Source: [Flexibacter] sp. ATCC 35208 (lineage in GTDB: Bacteria > Bacteroidota > Bacteroidia > Chitinophagales > Chitinophagaceae). Taken from it: a stretch of 64,000 nucleotides of DNA. The DNA is taken from NCBI RefSeq assembly GCF_001975825.1, contig NZ_MTKN01000001.1, forward strand, positions 281,573-345,572. Direction: 5' to 3'. The translations under genes were made by a program, and so were the position numbers. Under the pieces are notes generated by a model. It did not search any database. It was not told the DNA's origin and worked only from the letters and a program-made list of their open reading frames with translations. Shown piece by piece: positions 17,455 through 25,369 of the stretch. Position 1 is the stretch's first letter. Each line of letters opens with the position of its first letter.

Positions 17455-18801
17455 TTATCTGTTGAACAACAAACGTTGTCCTTTCTCACTCTCATTGAAT
17501 TTACCATTCTCATAAGCCAAGTGACCACTTACAAATGTATGTGTCACGGCAGCAGGGAATGTATGTTCTTCGAGCGGAGACCATCCACATTTATAATGCA
17601 GGTTGCTCTTTTCCACCATGGTGGCCTGTTGCAGATCTACGATCACACAGTCCGCAAAGTATCCTTCACGCAGGAAACCTCTTTCTTTAATCTGGAAACA
17701 GATAGCGGGCGCATGCGCCATTTTCTCTACCACTTTCTCAAGGGAGATATTGCCTTTGGATACATGTTCCAGCATCATCAGGAGACTGTGCTGCACCAGT
17801 GGAACGCCGGATGGCGCCTGTAAGTAAGGTTGTTGTTTCTCTTCCCAGGTGTGAGGAGCGTGGTCGGTGGCAATGATATCCAGACGGTCATCGAGCAGAC
17901 CTTGCCAGAGGCCATGTTTATTGTGTGCTGCTTTGATAGCAGGGTTACATTTAATAAGATTGCCGTAGCGGGCGTAATCATCTGCTGTGAAGTACAGGTG
18001 ATGTACACATACCTCAGCGGTAATACGTTTTTCTGCCAGTGGCAGCATATTGCTGAACAACTGTAATTCCTTCTCGGTAGAGATGTGCAGGATATGCAGA
18101 CGGGAATTGTGTTTTTTAGCAAACTGGATGGCGACCAATGACGACTCGAAACAACCTTCTTCGTTACGGATCAGGGGGTGGTAAGCAGCGGTGAGGTTTT
18201 CCGGACCTACTTCCTGTTTGTATTTTTCGAGATTGGTTTTGATGATCTTTTCATCTTCGCAGTGGGTGGCAATGAGTACTTCGCTACCACCAAAGATGCG
18301 TTCGAGGGTGATGAAGTTATCCACCAGCATATTGCCGGTAGAGGAACCCATGAATATTTTCACGCCGCAGATACGGTCTTTCTTTTCGTTTGTTTTCAGT
18401 ACTTCATCAGCGTTGTCGTTGGATACGCCCATGAAGAAGGAATAGTTGGCCAGGGAATGATTTGCACCGATGGTGTATTTGTCTTCCAGCAGCTCCTGGG
18501 TGAGGGCGGCGGGAATGGTGTTAGGCATTTCCATGAAGCTGGTGGTACCGCCGGCTACAGCTGCACGGGATTCTGTGTAGATGGTAGCTTTGTGGGTAAG
18601 GCCGGGTTCGCGGAAGTGCACCTGGTCATCGATGACACCGGGGAGGAGGTGTTTGCCTTCGCCGTTGATTTCAATGTATTGTCCGCTGATGGTGATCTGC
18701 GGGGCGATTTTTTCTATACGGCCATTGCTGATGAGGACGTCCTGGACAGTGGTACTGCCTTCGTTCACTACGGATATATTGCGGATGATATATGTCTGCA
18801 T
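17455..18801 (-). CDS. pyrC: Dihydroorotase, class I
   Basis: 448 residues from the ATG at 18801. An upstream ATG at 18819 lies in the same frame, but it would precede the -7-like box. The enzyme closes N-carbamoyl-aspartate to dihydroorotate in pyrimidine synthesis. Visible amidohydrolase features are GVIDDQVHFREPGLTHK (55-71), the carbamylated Lys in GVKIFMGSSTG, the ATHCED and LHILHIST zinc histidines, and the catalytic Asp in IATDHAPHTWEEK. The usual metal-binding HxH is QxH here (Gln60, His62), which I believe is a common variant in Bacteroidota. A terminator follows 46 bp after the stop. Confidence 0.9.
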   Translation of the reverse strand: MQTYIIRNISVVNEGSTTVQDVLISNGRIEKIAPQITISGQYIEINGEGKHLLPGVIDDQVHFREPGLTHKATIYTESRAAVAGGTTSFMEMPNTIPAALTQELLEDKYTIGANHSLANYSFFMGVSNDNADEVLKTNEKKDRICGVKIFMGSSTGNMLVDNFITLERIFGGSEVLIATHCEDEKIIKTNLEKYKQEVGPENLTAAYHPLIRNEEGCFESSLVAIQFAKKHNSRLHILHISTEKELQLFSNMLPLAEKRITAEVCVHHLYFTADDYARYGNLIKCNPAIKAAHNKHGLWQGLLDDRLDIIATDHAPHTWEEKQQPYLQAPSGVPLVQHSLLMMLEHVSKGNISLEKVVEKMAHAPAICFQIKERGFLREGYFADCVIVDLQQATMVEKSNLHYKCGWSPLEEHTFPAAVTHTFVSGHLAYENGKFNESEKGQRLLFNR

Positions 18802-18805
18802 GCCG

Positions 18806-18813
18806 CAAATATA
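18806..18813 (-). promoter_or_regulatory. Candidate -7 element of dihydroorotase gene
   Basis: On the minus strand TATATTTG fits TAnnTTTG and ends 4 bp before the ATG at 18801, implying an almost leaderless transcript. No clear -33 box. Confidence 0.45.
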
Positions 18814-18933
18814 GTGCAAAGAAAGGTTTGTTAACCTGTCAGGGGAAGGAGGTTTATTATCATTCCATGTTTGGGAAGAAAAGCCACCACAGGTAGTGAT
18901 AGGTTGTTGCCTTTCACATACGGGTGTAATTTA

Positions 18934-19662
18934 TTAACCTTCCAGATGGATAGAGAACACGATCATTCTGGACTTCAGGGATTGAATCACGTTGGAGTAA
19001 CGGAGGTTCTTATCTTTCACCTGCATATTAGACAAACCATTACTGATTTTAAACTCTGGTGAGAAGATAAAGCTGGGGAAATAAAATTCAAAACCAGCGC
19101 CGGCTTCATAGCCGTAGTCACCCGCTTTGATTTTTATAAGATCGTCTGCACGACGTGCACGGGCATTGGAAGCCAGGTCATAATCGTATTTCAGACCAGC
19201 GATCACGTATACGCGCATATTATCGATACGGTCGGATTTGAACTTAACCTGTAAAGGGAATTGCAGGAGGATGGATTCGATATTTTTAGTGGTCTCCCTG
19301 GAAGGGAAATTTTCTCTATAGTATAAGTTTTTCGAGGCGAATGACAATTGCGGATTAAGGCGAAGGTCAAAATATTCGCTCAGGCGTATGTTGCCCAGCA
19401 GACCGAGGTTGAATCCAAAGGTCTTGAGGGGCTCTACTACCATGATAGAGTCCTGATGCAAAAAAACAGCATCGTGGAGGAGTTTGAAATTAGAGTTGTT
19501 GGCCGCGAGCGTGATACCAAAGTAATAGGGTTTGGCATCATGTTCTTCCATATTCAGTACGGTTTGCGCGTGTGCGCCCCTTGTATTCCATAGGATAGCC
19601 AGTATCAGTACTAGCGGGAAGCGCAATAAATAGAGCTGATGCCGAATGTGAGTTTTTTGCAT
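18934..19662 (-). CDS. porT: PorT-family outer membrane beta-barrel protein of the type IX secretion system
   Basis: 242 residues with a signal peptide ending HAQT (about residue 33) and a barrel of alternating strands (FGITLAANNSNFKLL, LGLLGNIRLSEYFDLRLNPQLSFASK, YVIAGLKYDYDLAS, FSPEFKISNGLSNM). PorT of Porphyromonas gingivalis is needed for gingipain secretion by the type IX system, and this gene has the same length and the same place next to ubiE seen in many Bacteroidota. Its start lies inside the ubiE coding region, a 52-bp overlap, so the two are translationally coupled. No other Met could begin the signal peptide. Confidence 0.8.
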   Translation of the reverse strand: MQKTHIRHQLYLLRFPLVLILAILWNTRGAHAQTVLNMEEHDAKPYYFGITLAANNSNFKLLHDAVFLHQDSIMVVEPLKTFGFNLGLLGNIRLSEYFDLRLNPQLSFASKNLYYRENFPSRETTKNIESILLQFPLQVKFKSDRIDNMRVYVIAGLKYDYDLASNARARRADDLIKIKAGDYGYEAGAGFEFYFPSFIFSPEFKISNGLSNMQVKDKNLRYSNVIQSLKSRMIVFSIHLEG

Positions 19663-20345
19663 GTCACTGCTTGAAAGCCGGTATTAGTTAAAATATTACA
19701 CATTTCCTGACCTTGTGGGAACGCTTTCACAGATTCGGGAAGGTAGCTATATGCTGCCTCACTCTTTGCAATCCATTTTCCGATCAGGGGTGTAATATAG
19801 CGAAAATACAAATTATATAATTGTTTAATAGGAAAAACTGTTGGATTAGAGAATTCTAATATTACCAATTTTCCGCCCGGCTTTAATACACGCAACATTT
19901 CCGCCAGTCCTTTTTCCAGATTTTCGAAGTTGCGAACACCGTATGCTACCGTTATTGCATCAAACGTATTATCAGGAAAACTTATTGTTTCGCTATCTCC
20001 CAGCTGCAGGGTAATTTTGTCAGAGAGGCCCAGATTATTGATTTTTTCCCGACCGAAAGAGAGCATACCTTCGGAGATATCTATTCCAGTAATGGTGTCA
20101 GGATTCAGTATTTTGTTGGCCATAATGGCGAAGTCGCCGGTACCGGTAGCCACGTCCAGCATCTTTTTGGGTTGGAGGGATTTCAGCAGTCTGAGGGCTT
20201 TTTTACGCCACATGATATCGATCCCGAGGGACATAAAGTGGTTTAAAAAGTCATAGCGGTGGGCAATATCATTGAACATTGTCGCTATTTGTTCCTTCTT
20301 GCTTAATTTTGACGCGGCAAACGGTACTACTTTCTTGTCTGACAT
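19611..20345 (-). CDS. menG: Demethylmenaquinone methyltransferase (UbiE/MenG family)
   Basis: 244 residues from ATG 20345; 21 further in-frame residues upstream are unlikely to be translated because a -7 box lies there. SAM-binding motif I LDVATGTGDFAIMA, followed by GIDISEGML and the UbiE signature ITVAYGVRNFENLEKGL and LKPGGKLVILEFS. It methylates demethylmenaquinone, the last step of menaquinone synthesis, the respiratory quinone of Bacteroidota. porT overlaps the 3' end and engB diverges 90 bp away. Confidence 0.92.
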   Translation of the reverse strand: MSDKKVVPFAASKLSKKEQIATMFNDIAHRYDFLNHFMSLGIDIMWRKKALRLLKSLQPKKMLDVATGTGDFAIMANKILNPDTITGIDISEGMLSFGREKINNLGLSDKITLQLGDSETISFPDNTFDAITVAYGVRNFENLEKGLAEMLRVLKPGGKLVILEFSNPTVFPIKQLYNLYFRYITPLIGKWIAKSEAAYSYLPESVKAFPQGQEMCNILTNTGFQAVTCKKLTFGISSIYCASR

Positions 20346-20351
20346 AGCCCG

Positions 20352-20382
20352 CAAAGTTAGGGTGTTCTTGTTGATAAGTAAA
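20352..20382 (-). promoter_or_regulatory. Promoter of menG-porT
   Basis: On the minus strand TTTA, 19 bp spacer, then TAACTTTG matches the Bacteroidota consensus TTTG-N19-TAnnTTTG. The ATG follows 6 bp after the -7 box, giving a very short leader. Confidence 0.55.
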
Positions 20383-20435
20383 ATGCTAAAAGTCATGTAC
20401 GGGGCCATTTTTTATTTTTTTTGAAAAAAGAGATT

Positions 20436-21044
20436 ATGATTATAAAGTCTGCAGAATATCTGATTAGTAATGTTGAGTGGGATAAGTGCCCGACTCCGAA
20501 TCTGCCGGAGTATGCTTTTATTGGCAGGTCGAATGTGGGTAAGTCCTCATTGATCAATATGTTAGCGAACAATGAGAAGTTGGCAAAGACTTCCGGAACG
20601 CCAGGGAAGACGCAGTTGATTAATCATTTTGTGATTAATAAGGATTGGTATCTGGTGGATTTGCCAGGATATGGGTTTGCGAAAGTGAGCCAGTCTCAGC
20701 GGAGAAGTTGGGAGAAGATGATTGAGAATTATTTGAGGAAGCGGCAGAATCTGGTGAATGTATTTGTGTTGATTGACAGCAGGCATACGCCGCAGCAGCT
20801 GGATTTGGATTTTGTAAATCAGTTGGGGGAGTGGCAGATTCCTTTTAACCTGGTGTTTACGAAGGCGGATAAGAGTACGCAGGCGGAGACGAGTAAGAAT
20901 GTGAAGGCGTTTTTGAATAAGTTGAGGGAGAGTTGGGAGTTTTTGCCGGCGAATTTTGTGACGAGTACGGTGAAGAAGATGGGGAGGGATAAGATATTGG
21001 AGTTTATTGATGAGATGAATATGCAGTTTAGGGCGATTGCGTAA
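20436..21044 (+). CDS. engB: Ribosome biogenesis GTPase EngB/YsxC (YihA)
   Basis: 202 residues from the ATG at 20436; an in-frame TTG at 20421 sits in a T-run and is not a likely start. G1 GRSNVGKSS (30-38), G2 Thr in SGTPGKTQ, G3 DLPG, G4 FTKADK and the SST-like G5 (VTSTVKK) are all present. It assists 50S subunit assembly. The last codons (MNMQFRAIA-stop) are the first unit of a tandem repeat that continues past the gene. Confidence 0.95.
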   Translation: MIIKSAEYLISNVEWDKCPTPNLPEYAFIGRSNVGKSSLINMLANNEKLAKTSGTPGKTQLINHFVINKDWYLVDLPGYGFAKVSQSQRRSWEKMIENYLRKRQNLVNVFVLIDSRHTPQQLDLDFVNQLGEWQIPFNLVFTKADKSTQAETSKNVKAFLNKLRESWEFLPANFVTSTVKKMGRDKILEFIDEMNMQFRAIA

Positions 21045-21205
21045 ACTGGGTGTAGGTCGGGAGAGAGATGGTGGGCTATGTGGATGAATATGCAGTTTAG
21101 GATGATTGCGTAAACTGGGTGTAGGTTGGGGAGAGATGGTGGGCTATGTGGATGAATATGCAGTTTAGGATGATTGTGTAAACTGGGTGTAGTTTAGGAT
21201 GATTG
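21014..21205 (+). repeat. Tandem repeat echoing the 3' end of engB
   Basis: Unit of about 69 bp. Copy 1 (from 21014) begins in the engB coding sequence and includes its stop, copies 2 and 3 start at 21083 and 21151, and a broken fourth piece is at 21193-21205. Copies 2 and 3 still read MNMQFRMIA-stop and MNMQFRMIV-stop. Spacing is 69 and 68 bp. Confidence 0.9.
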
Positions 21206-21245
21206 AAGGAGGGGAGTGCGCCTGACCTAAATAGATAAAATAAAC

Positions 21246-21275
21246 ATACAGTTCAGGTAATTACCCAAACTGTAT
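21246..21275 (-). terminator. Possible terminator of the lipocalin-like lipoprotein gene
   Basis: ATACAGTT/AACTGTAT stem enclosing GGTAATTACC, 28 bp past the stop of the minus-strand gene. The T-run is weak. Confidence 0.5.
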
Positions 21276-21303
21276 ACAATATTATTTAATTAAAGGGGCG
21301 CTG

Positions 21304-21720
21304 TTACAGTGCTCCTTTATTTTTTACACGAACATAAGTGGCTTTAATCCCATCAGCTATATGAACTGCTGATAGGTATAGCGTATCAGCAGAGGTGCAA
21401 AAGGTGCAGCTGTAAATTCTTGGATTCCATGGGTCTTTGTCAGAGACCAGGTAAGGAAGACGGTCGGCTTTAAAAGCCATCAGGAAAGACTCCCGGTTCA
21501 CGAGGGTGTCGTGACGGTAAGTGAGCATAGTATTGCCATTGAAGGTAATGGTATTGAGAGCGCTACTATCTACCAGGCTAAGATGCTTGCCGGAGACGGT
21601 TTGTATCAGTCGCCAGCTACCCTGAAGTTTGCTGGATGGATTGTCTGCAAGGTTCTCTTTTTTGCAGGCAAAGGTTGCTAATATCGCTACTAGTGTGACA
21701 GTGACAGAAATGGGTCTCAT
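21304..21720 (-). CDS. Lipocalin-like lipoprotein, function unknown
   Basis: 138 residues. Signal peptide MRPISVTVTLVAILATFACKK with the lipid-attached Cys at residue 19. The mature part begins KLQGSWRLIQTVSG, typical of the lipocalin-like small lipoproteins of Bacteroidota (strand A motif LxGxWxL), and has a later CTFCTS pair. These proteins are thought to bind small hydrophobic ligands; no ligand can be named. The gene is isolated between the engB repeat and a gene-free stretch. Confidence 0.7.
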   Translation of the reverse strand: MRPISVTVTLVAILATFACKKENLADNPSSKLQGSWRLIQTVSGKHLSLVDSSALNTITFNGNTMLTYRHDTLVNRESFLMAFKADRLPYLVSDKDPWNPRIYSCTFCTSADTLYLSAVHIADGIKATYVRVKNKGAL

Positions 21721-22044
21721 TTTGATCCCTTTATTTTATTGTAGGTTAGGTAACGATATAAGTTACGAAGAATTTTTGAAAAATGAGAAGATGAAGGTGT
21801 CTTCGTCTTCGGATGTGCAGGAGGAGAATAATACGATTGTGAGTAAAATAGGTAAGATAAAGTGAATGGATGTGGGTTTTAATGTTGGTAAAACGTGAGG
21901 GGGAGATTGGTTACAGAGGATGGCCCACTTTAACATAACTTTTGGGAGGAGGAGGGAGTGTTTTTTTGAATTTTATGGGGGATAAAGTCCCTGGATGTGT
22001 GAGTACACATCCTAAAACAATGAAAGCGATGTGAACTACGTTTG
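21721..22044. other. Gene-free stretch with a coding-like remnant
   Basis: In 21741-21865 the plus strand reads GNDISYEEFLKNEKM...VSKIGKIK-stop, which looks like the C-terminal part of a real protein but has no good start. It may be a gene remnant. At 21992-22012 lies GGATGTGT-4-ACACATCC, a small hairpin close to the end of the YkuK-like gene. Nothing else is seen. Confidence 0.4.
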
Positions 22045-22518
22045 TCAGTTGACTACCTTATCGGCACAGCAACTGCTGGCAAACGCGTCTGGCTTGGCTT
22101 TGAAGGCGAACCCCATACCCAGTATATAACCCATGGCTTCGCGTAAAGCGAGGTTACTTTTAAACTGGGGGTTGGTGTTGATGTCTGCATGTACTTCCAT
22201 GTCTACGTCATATTTAGTAAACATGTCACAGAGTTCGTAGGCGATTTCGATGCTTTTGGCTACTTCTATGAGCATCCGCTCTTTGATAGAGTAGACGTCG
22301 CGGGTTTTTTCATTGTGAATGAACATAAAACCTCCATGTCCTTCACGCAGAAAAACGATAACTGTAGCGAATTCTGTATCAGCGCCTTTGACCTGGGAGT
22401 CGGTACCGATACATACTTTTAGGTGAAAGCCTTTTGCGGTTTCGCGGATGATAGCCTCGCGGACTTCTTCCTTAATTGGCAATTGGATTTGTTCGCCGTT
22501 GAATCTTCTCCATTTCAT
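22045..22518 (-). CDS. YkuK-like ribonuclease H-fold protein (DUF458)
   Basis: 157 residues. The LKVCIGTDSQVKGADTEFATVIVF start, the EVAKSIEIAYEL helix and the VDMEVHADINTNPQFKSN segment match the DUF458 family, an RNase H-like fold of unknown substrate also found in Bacillus spores. Candidate metal ligands are the Asp in GTDSQ, the His/Asp in VHADIN and the Glu in IEIAYEL. It carries an extra C-terminal KPDAFASSCCADKVVN with two adjacent cysteines. It is a single gene. Confidence 0.8.
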   Translation of the reverse strand: MKWRRFNGEQIQLPIKEEVREAIIRETAKGFHLKVCIGTDSQVKGADTEFATVIVFLREGHGGFMFIHNEKTRDVYSIKERMLIEVAKSIEIAYELCDMFTKYDVDMEVHADINTNPQFKSNLALREAMGYILGMGFAFKAKPDAFASSCCADKVVN

Positions 22519-22654
22519 GATTATATATGATTAGAGTGAAAAGGCGGTGTTGATGTAGTTAAGGCCAGTCGATGATTTAGTGCCGGGCTGATGGGGATAT
22601 TAGGATAACCGAATATACAACTTATTTGGGTAGGTTGAGTATGGTGTATATGTG

Positions 22655-22688
22655 AAAGAGGGGGACTGCGAAAGCAATCCCCCTCTTT
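22655..22688 (-). terminator. Terminator after the CoA-binding protein gene
   Basis: AAAGAGGGGGA/TCCCCCTCTTT stem with an inner TGC-GAAA-GCA, 16 bp past the stop. Confidence 0.85.
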
Positions 22689-22703
22689 TTATGAAAAAAG
22701 CAA

Positions 22704-23072
22704 TCAATATTGTCCGGTACTGAGGAGTACCAATGTACAAGCTTCTAATGTATCAATTCCTTTATCTTCCGCCATTTTCGCTAATTCGTCATTTTCTGTA
22801 CCGGGATTGAAGATGATGCGTTTGGGATGCAGATTCATGATATAATCATAGTATTCCTTTTGATTTCCTGGGTTCATATACAGGGTGACTGTATCCACAT
22901 CTTCCTGCGAAGCGTGGTCGGTAACAATGGGAATACTTCCAATCTGAGCAGCCCTTTTACCAATAGCTACCACAGGATGCCCATTGGCCGTCAATCTATT
23001 CACAGCCAGGAAACTATATCTGTCAGGATTAGGTGATGCACCCAATACCACTGTTTTTTTCTTGTCGCTCAT
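22704..23072 (-). CDS. CoA-binding Rossmann protein (YccU-like)
   Basis: 122 residues, normal for the family. TVVLGASPNPDRYSFLAVNRLTANGHPVVAIG is the nucleotide-binding loop and beta2, followed by TVTLYMNPGNQKEYYDYI and IIFNPGTENDELAKMAEDKGI. These proteins carry a succinyl-CoA-synthetase-like CoA-binding domain without a catalytic partner; their function is not known. The neighbour upstream on the same strand is the TIGR01777 epimerase (32 bp gap), so the two may be co-transcribed. Confidence 0.85.
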   Translation of the reverse strand: MSDKKKTVVLGASPNPDRYSFLAVNRLTANGHPVVAIGKRAAQIGSIPIVTDHASQEDVDTVTLYMNPGNQKEYYDYIMNLHPKRIIFNPGTENDELAKMAEDKGIDTLEACTLVLLSTGQY

Positions 23073-23104
23073 ATTTACATAATATCAAACTTTACACCAG
23101 ATCA

Positions 23105-24055
23105 TTAATAGAAGAGGTGATACCGTCTTCTTGGCAGACTATGTATAATGTTTTCCATGGCGGGTTTCAGGTGGGGATACTGAAATGTAAAGCCAGCCTG
23201 AGTGGCGCGGGTAGGCAGCACCCATCTGCTTTTCAGGAGTAATTCTGTTTCTGTGCCAATGAGACAGGCGCCGATTTTCAGCATCCAGGTGGGAGCGGGC
23301 AGACCGAACAGGTGGCCGGCGGCTTTGCGTAATGTGCGCATGAATTCACGGTTAGTGGTGGGATGTGGAGCACAGCAATTGAAGGTACCTTCGAGGGTTG
23401 GGTTTTCGTAAATCCATTCCATCATGCGGGCTACATCTGTGAGGTGTACCCAGCTGAAACGCTGTTGGCCACTGCCCTGGTAACCACCCAGGCCAAATTT
23501 GACCAGGTTCAGGTAGGGGAAAATTACGCCTCCTTCGGCACCGATGGTCACGGCGATGCGTAATACAGCTTTGCGCACACCTGCAGGTACGGTGGCTTCG
23601 TTGAAACCTGCTTCCCATTTTTTGCAGACCTGCACAGAGAAGTCGTTTTCTATTTCGCCATTGAATTCATCCATGGGATGATCTTCTGCATGGCGGTAGA
23701 TGGTGGCAGAAGCGGCGTTGATCCAGACTTTAGGGGGATTGGGGATGGAACGAAAGGCGGCGGCTATTACGTCGGTAGCGTTGGTACGACTGTCGAAGAT
23801 GGCTTGTTTATTTTCGGGTGTGTAGCGGCAGTTGACAGATTTGCCGGTGAGATTGATGAGTAGGTCGGCATTTTCGAAGTGGTGTACCCAGTTGCCAAGG
23901 GATTTTCCATCCCAGGCGGCATAGGTGACACGGTCATGGTCAGGGAGAGGGTGGCGGGTGAGGATGATGATGTCGTTGTCATGACCGAAGTAGTGAGTCA
24001 GGCCTGTGCCGATGAAGCCAGTGCCGCCAGCGATGATGATCTTTTTGTTTTTCAT
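23105..24055 (-). CDS. TIGR01777-family epimerase-like oxidoreductase (SDR39U1)
   Basis: 316 residues. N-terminal NAD(P)-binding GGTGFIGTGLTHYF, a DLLINLTGKSVNCRYT segment, INAASATIYRH, and the family C-terminus (TRATQAGFTFQYPHLKPAM). It belongs to the extended short-chain dehydrogenases; the physiological reaction is not known. A strong hairpin just upstream (24099-24116) separates it from the GbsR gene, so it probably has its own promoter. Confidence 0.9.
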   Translation of the reverse strand: MKNKKIIIAGGTGFIGTGLTHYFGHDNDIIILTRHPLPDHDRVTYAAWDGKSLGNWVHHFENADLLINLTGKSVNCRYTPENKQAIFDSRTNATDVIAAAFRSIPNPPKVWINAASATIYRHAEDHPMDEFNGEIENDFSVQVCKKWEAGFNEATVPAGVRKAVLRIAVTIGAEGGVIFPYLNLVKFGLGGYQGSGQQRFSWVHLTDVARMMEWIYENPTLEGTFNCCAPHPTTNREFMRTLRKAAGHLFGLPAPTWMLKIGACLIGTETELLLKSRWVLPTRATQAGFTFQYPHLKPAMENIIHSLPRRRYHLFY

Positions 24056-24098
24056 GTTCTGAACTTTCAGTAATTATTGAAACATATTTTGAAAAAAG

Positions 24099-24116
24099 AA
24101 GGCGGAGGGCCGCCTT
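24099..24116 (-). terminator. Terminator of the GbsR/MarR gene
   Basis: AAGGCGG-AGGG-CCGCCTT followed on the minus strand by a T-rich run, 150 bp beyond the stop of the regulator gene. Confidence 0.75.
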
Positions 24117-24152
24117 TGATTAGTTGAGATACCTGGAAAGCGGGTGATAAAA

Positions 24153-24241
24153 GCTTTCAGGCAAATGGTTTGGAAGATCTTTTCAGACTGATGGAATTGA
24201 AGAACTTTCAGGCAAATGGTTTGAAAGGTCTTTTCAGACTG
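24153..24241. repeat. Two ~38-bp direct repeats in the gap after the GbsR gene
   Basis: CTTTCAGGCAAATGGTTTG followed by GAAGATCTTTTCAGACTGA at 24153-24191 recurs at 24204-24241 with one change; period 51 bp. It lies in the probable 3' UTR of the GbsR gene. Confidence 0.85.
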
Positions 24242-24268
24242 AAGATCTCAACAAACGTTCTCTATTAA

Positions 24269-24775
24269 TTATTTAAATAGCTTAATCAGTGTAGAATAAA
24301 ACCAATTTTCATCTGCTTTTACAAATAAACTCAGGGTTTTATCTGTCTGATGAGCGAATTTGTTTATTTCAGCAATAGAATTTTTGAAAGATTGTACGTG
24401 CTTGTCTTTTGGATCTCCTTCAACTTCCTGGAGTTGATCCAGGGTTTTGAGGATGGGTTCCAGTTCTCGTCGTTTTCTTTCCCTGGCTATTTCCTTAGCG
24501 ACTTTGTAGATGTCTTTTTCGGCAGTGAAATATTCTTTTCTTTCGCCGGGAACGAGGACACGGTCTACGATACCCCAGTTGATGAGCTCACGCACATTCA
24601 TATTGGTATTACCACGGGAAATGTTCAGCTCTGCCATGATTTCGTCTGCACTCAGTGGATCAGGCATGATCATTAGCAAAGCATGAATCTGGGCCATGGT
24701 CCGGTTGATTCCCCATTGTGCTCCGAGTGAACCCCATGTCTGGATGAATTGTGCTTTTGCTTCCGGTAATTTCAT
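24269..24775 (-). CDS. GbsR/MarR-family transcriptional regulator
   Basis: 168 residues. Winged-helix HTH with MAQIHALLMIMPDPLSADEIMAELNISRGNTNMNVRELINWGIV (28-71), the GbsR-type arrangement, then a basic RKRRELEP segment and a long C-terminal helix region. GbsR relatives control osmoprotectant or membrane genes in other bacteria; the target here is unknown. The nearest minus-strand gene (TIGR01777) lies beyond a terminator, so it may act elsewhere or on itself. Confidence 0.88.
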   Translation of the reverse strand: MKLPEAKAQFIQTWGSLGAQWGINRTMAQIHALLMIMPDPLSADEIMAELNISRGNTNMNVRELINWGIVDRVLVPGERKEYFTAEKDIYKVAKEIARERKRRELEPILKTLDQLQEVEGDPKDKHVQSFKNSIAEINKFAHQTDKTLSLFVKADENWFYSTLIKLFK

Positions 24776-24848
24776 TGCTTCCTTATTGATAGTATAAAGG
24801 TATATTATGTTTTTGAACTTTCAAGAGTTTGTGAAAATTAATTGATGA

Positions 24849-25235
24849 TTAGGTACGGGAATGGAGGGCGATGCGGTTGCCGTCGGTATCGTAGATGATG
24901 GCGAAGAAGCCTGGGAGGGGGATGTCGGAGATAGGGCGTTTGTCGAGTTCGATTTTGCCACCGGCGGCTTCGACGCGGTCGAGAATAGGGGTAAGGTCTT
25001 CGCCGGCGTTGAGGTAAATCAGTGCTCCGCGCTGGCTGGGGAGGTATTCCATGCCATGGACGAGTGCGCCGCCTGCGCCAGTAGAGGGGTCGAAGGGGAA
25101 GAAGGCCATTTTTTTGAATCCGGAAGTTTGTTCGGGAAGGTCGCAGCCAAGGATCTGGCTGTAGAATTTCTTTGCTCTGTCGAAGTCGTGGACAGGGATT
25201 TCGAACCAGTTTAATGCATTCCTGAGAGGTTCCAT
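24849..25235 (-). CDS. VOC-family (glyoxalase-like) protein
   Basis: 128 residues starting at ATG 25235 (MEPLRNALNWFEIPV); the frame opens 13 codons earlier, but those residues come from repeat DNA. Two beta-alpha-beta-beta-beta halves are seen: DFDRAKKFYSQILG (the family entry motif), GALVHGMEYLP, GALIYLNAGEDLTPILDRVEAAGGKIELDKRPI and GFFAIIYDTDGNRIALHS with the terminal metal-ligand position. These enzymes bind a metal and act on small molecules (isomerase, dioxygenase or drug-resistance types). The substrate is unknown. Confidence 0.85.
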   Translation of the reverse strand: MEPLRNALNWFEIPVHDFDRAKKFYSQILGCDLPEQTSGFKKMAFFPFDPSTGAGGALVHGMEYLPSQRGALIYLNAGEDLTPILDRVEAAGGKIELDKRPISDIPLPGFFAIIYDTDGNRIALHSRT

Positions 25236-25262
25236 TGCGACTGGATTTAGTATAAATATAAA

Positions 25263-25320
25263 TAAAACATTCATGAAAAAGGGAATTCACCAACGGGGAA
25301 TGAAAACCATTTTCAAAAAA
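25263..25320. repeat. Dispersed ~55-bp repeat, copy 2
   Basis: It matches the segment at 7473-7530 and likewise runs into a terminator, here the one behind the E2 gene. Its right end (AAAACCATTTTCAA) lies next to the hairpin. Confidence 0.75.
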
Positions 25321-25349
25321 AAAGCGGCTTCCTGCAGGAAGCCGCTTTT
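25320..25349. terminator. Terminator of the E2 gene
   Basis: Near-perfect palindrome AAAAGCGGCTTCCTG/CAGGAAGCCGCTTTT, flanked by A- and T-runs, 20 bp beyond the stop. Confidence 0.85.
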
Positions 25350-25369
25350 CAAAATTATATCTTATTAGT

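Noticed and set aside
21741..21865. Plus-strand fragment reading GNDISYEEFLKNEK ... KIGKIK
   Set aside because: Looks like a gene tail but lacks a start; kept as a possible remnant, not a gene.
24838..25293. 151-codon minus-strand frame over the VOC gene
   Set aside because: Arg/Pro-rich shadow of the VOC frame shifted by one base.
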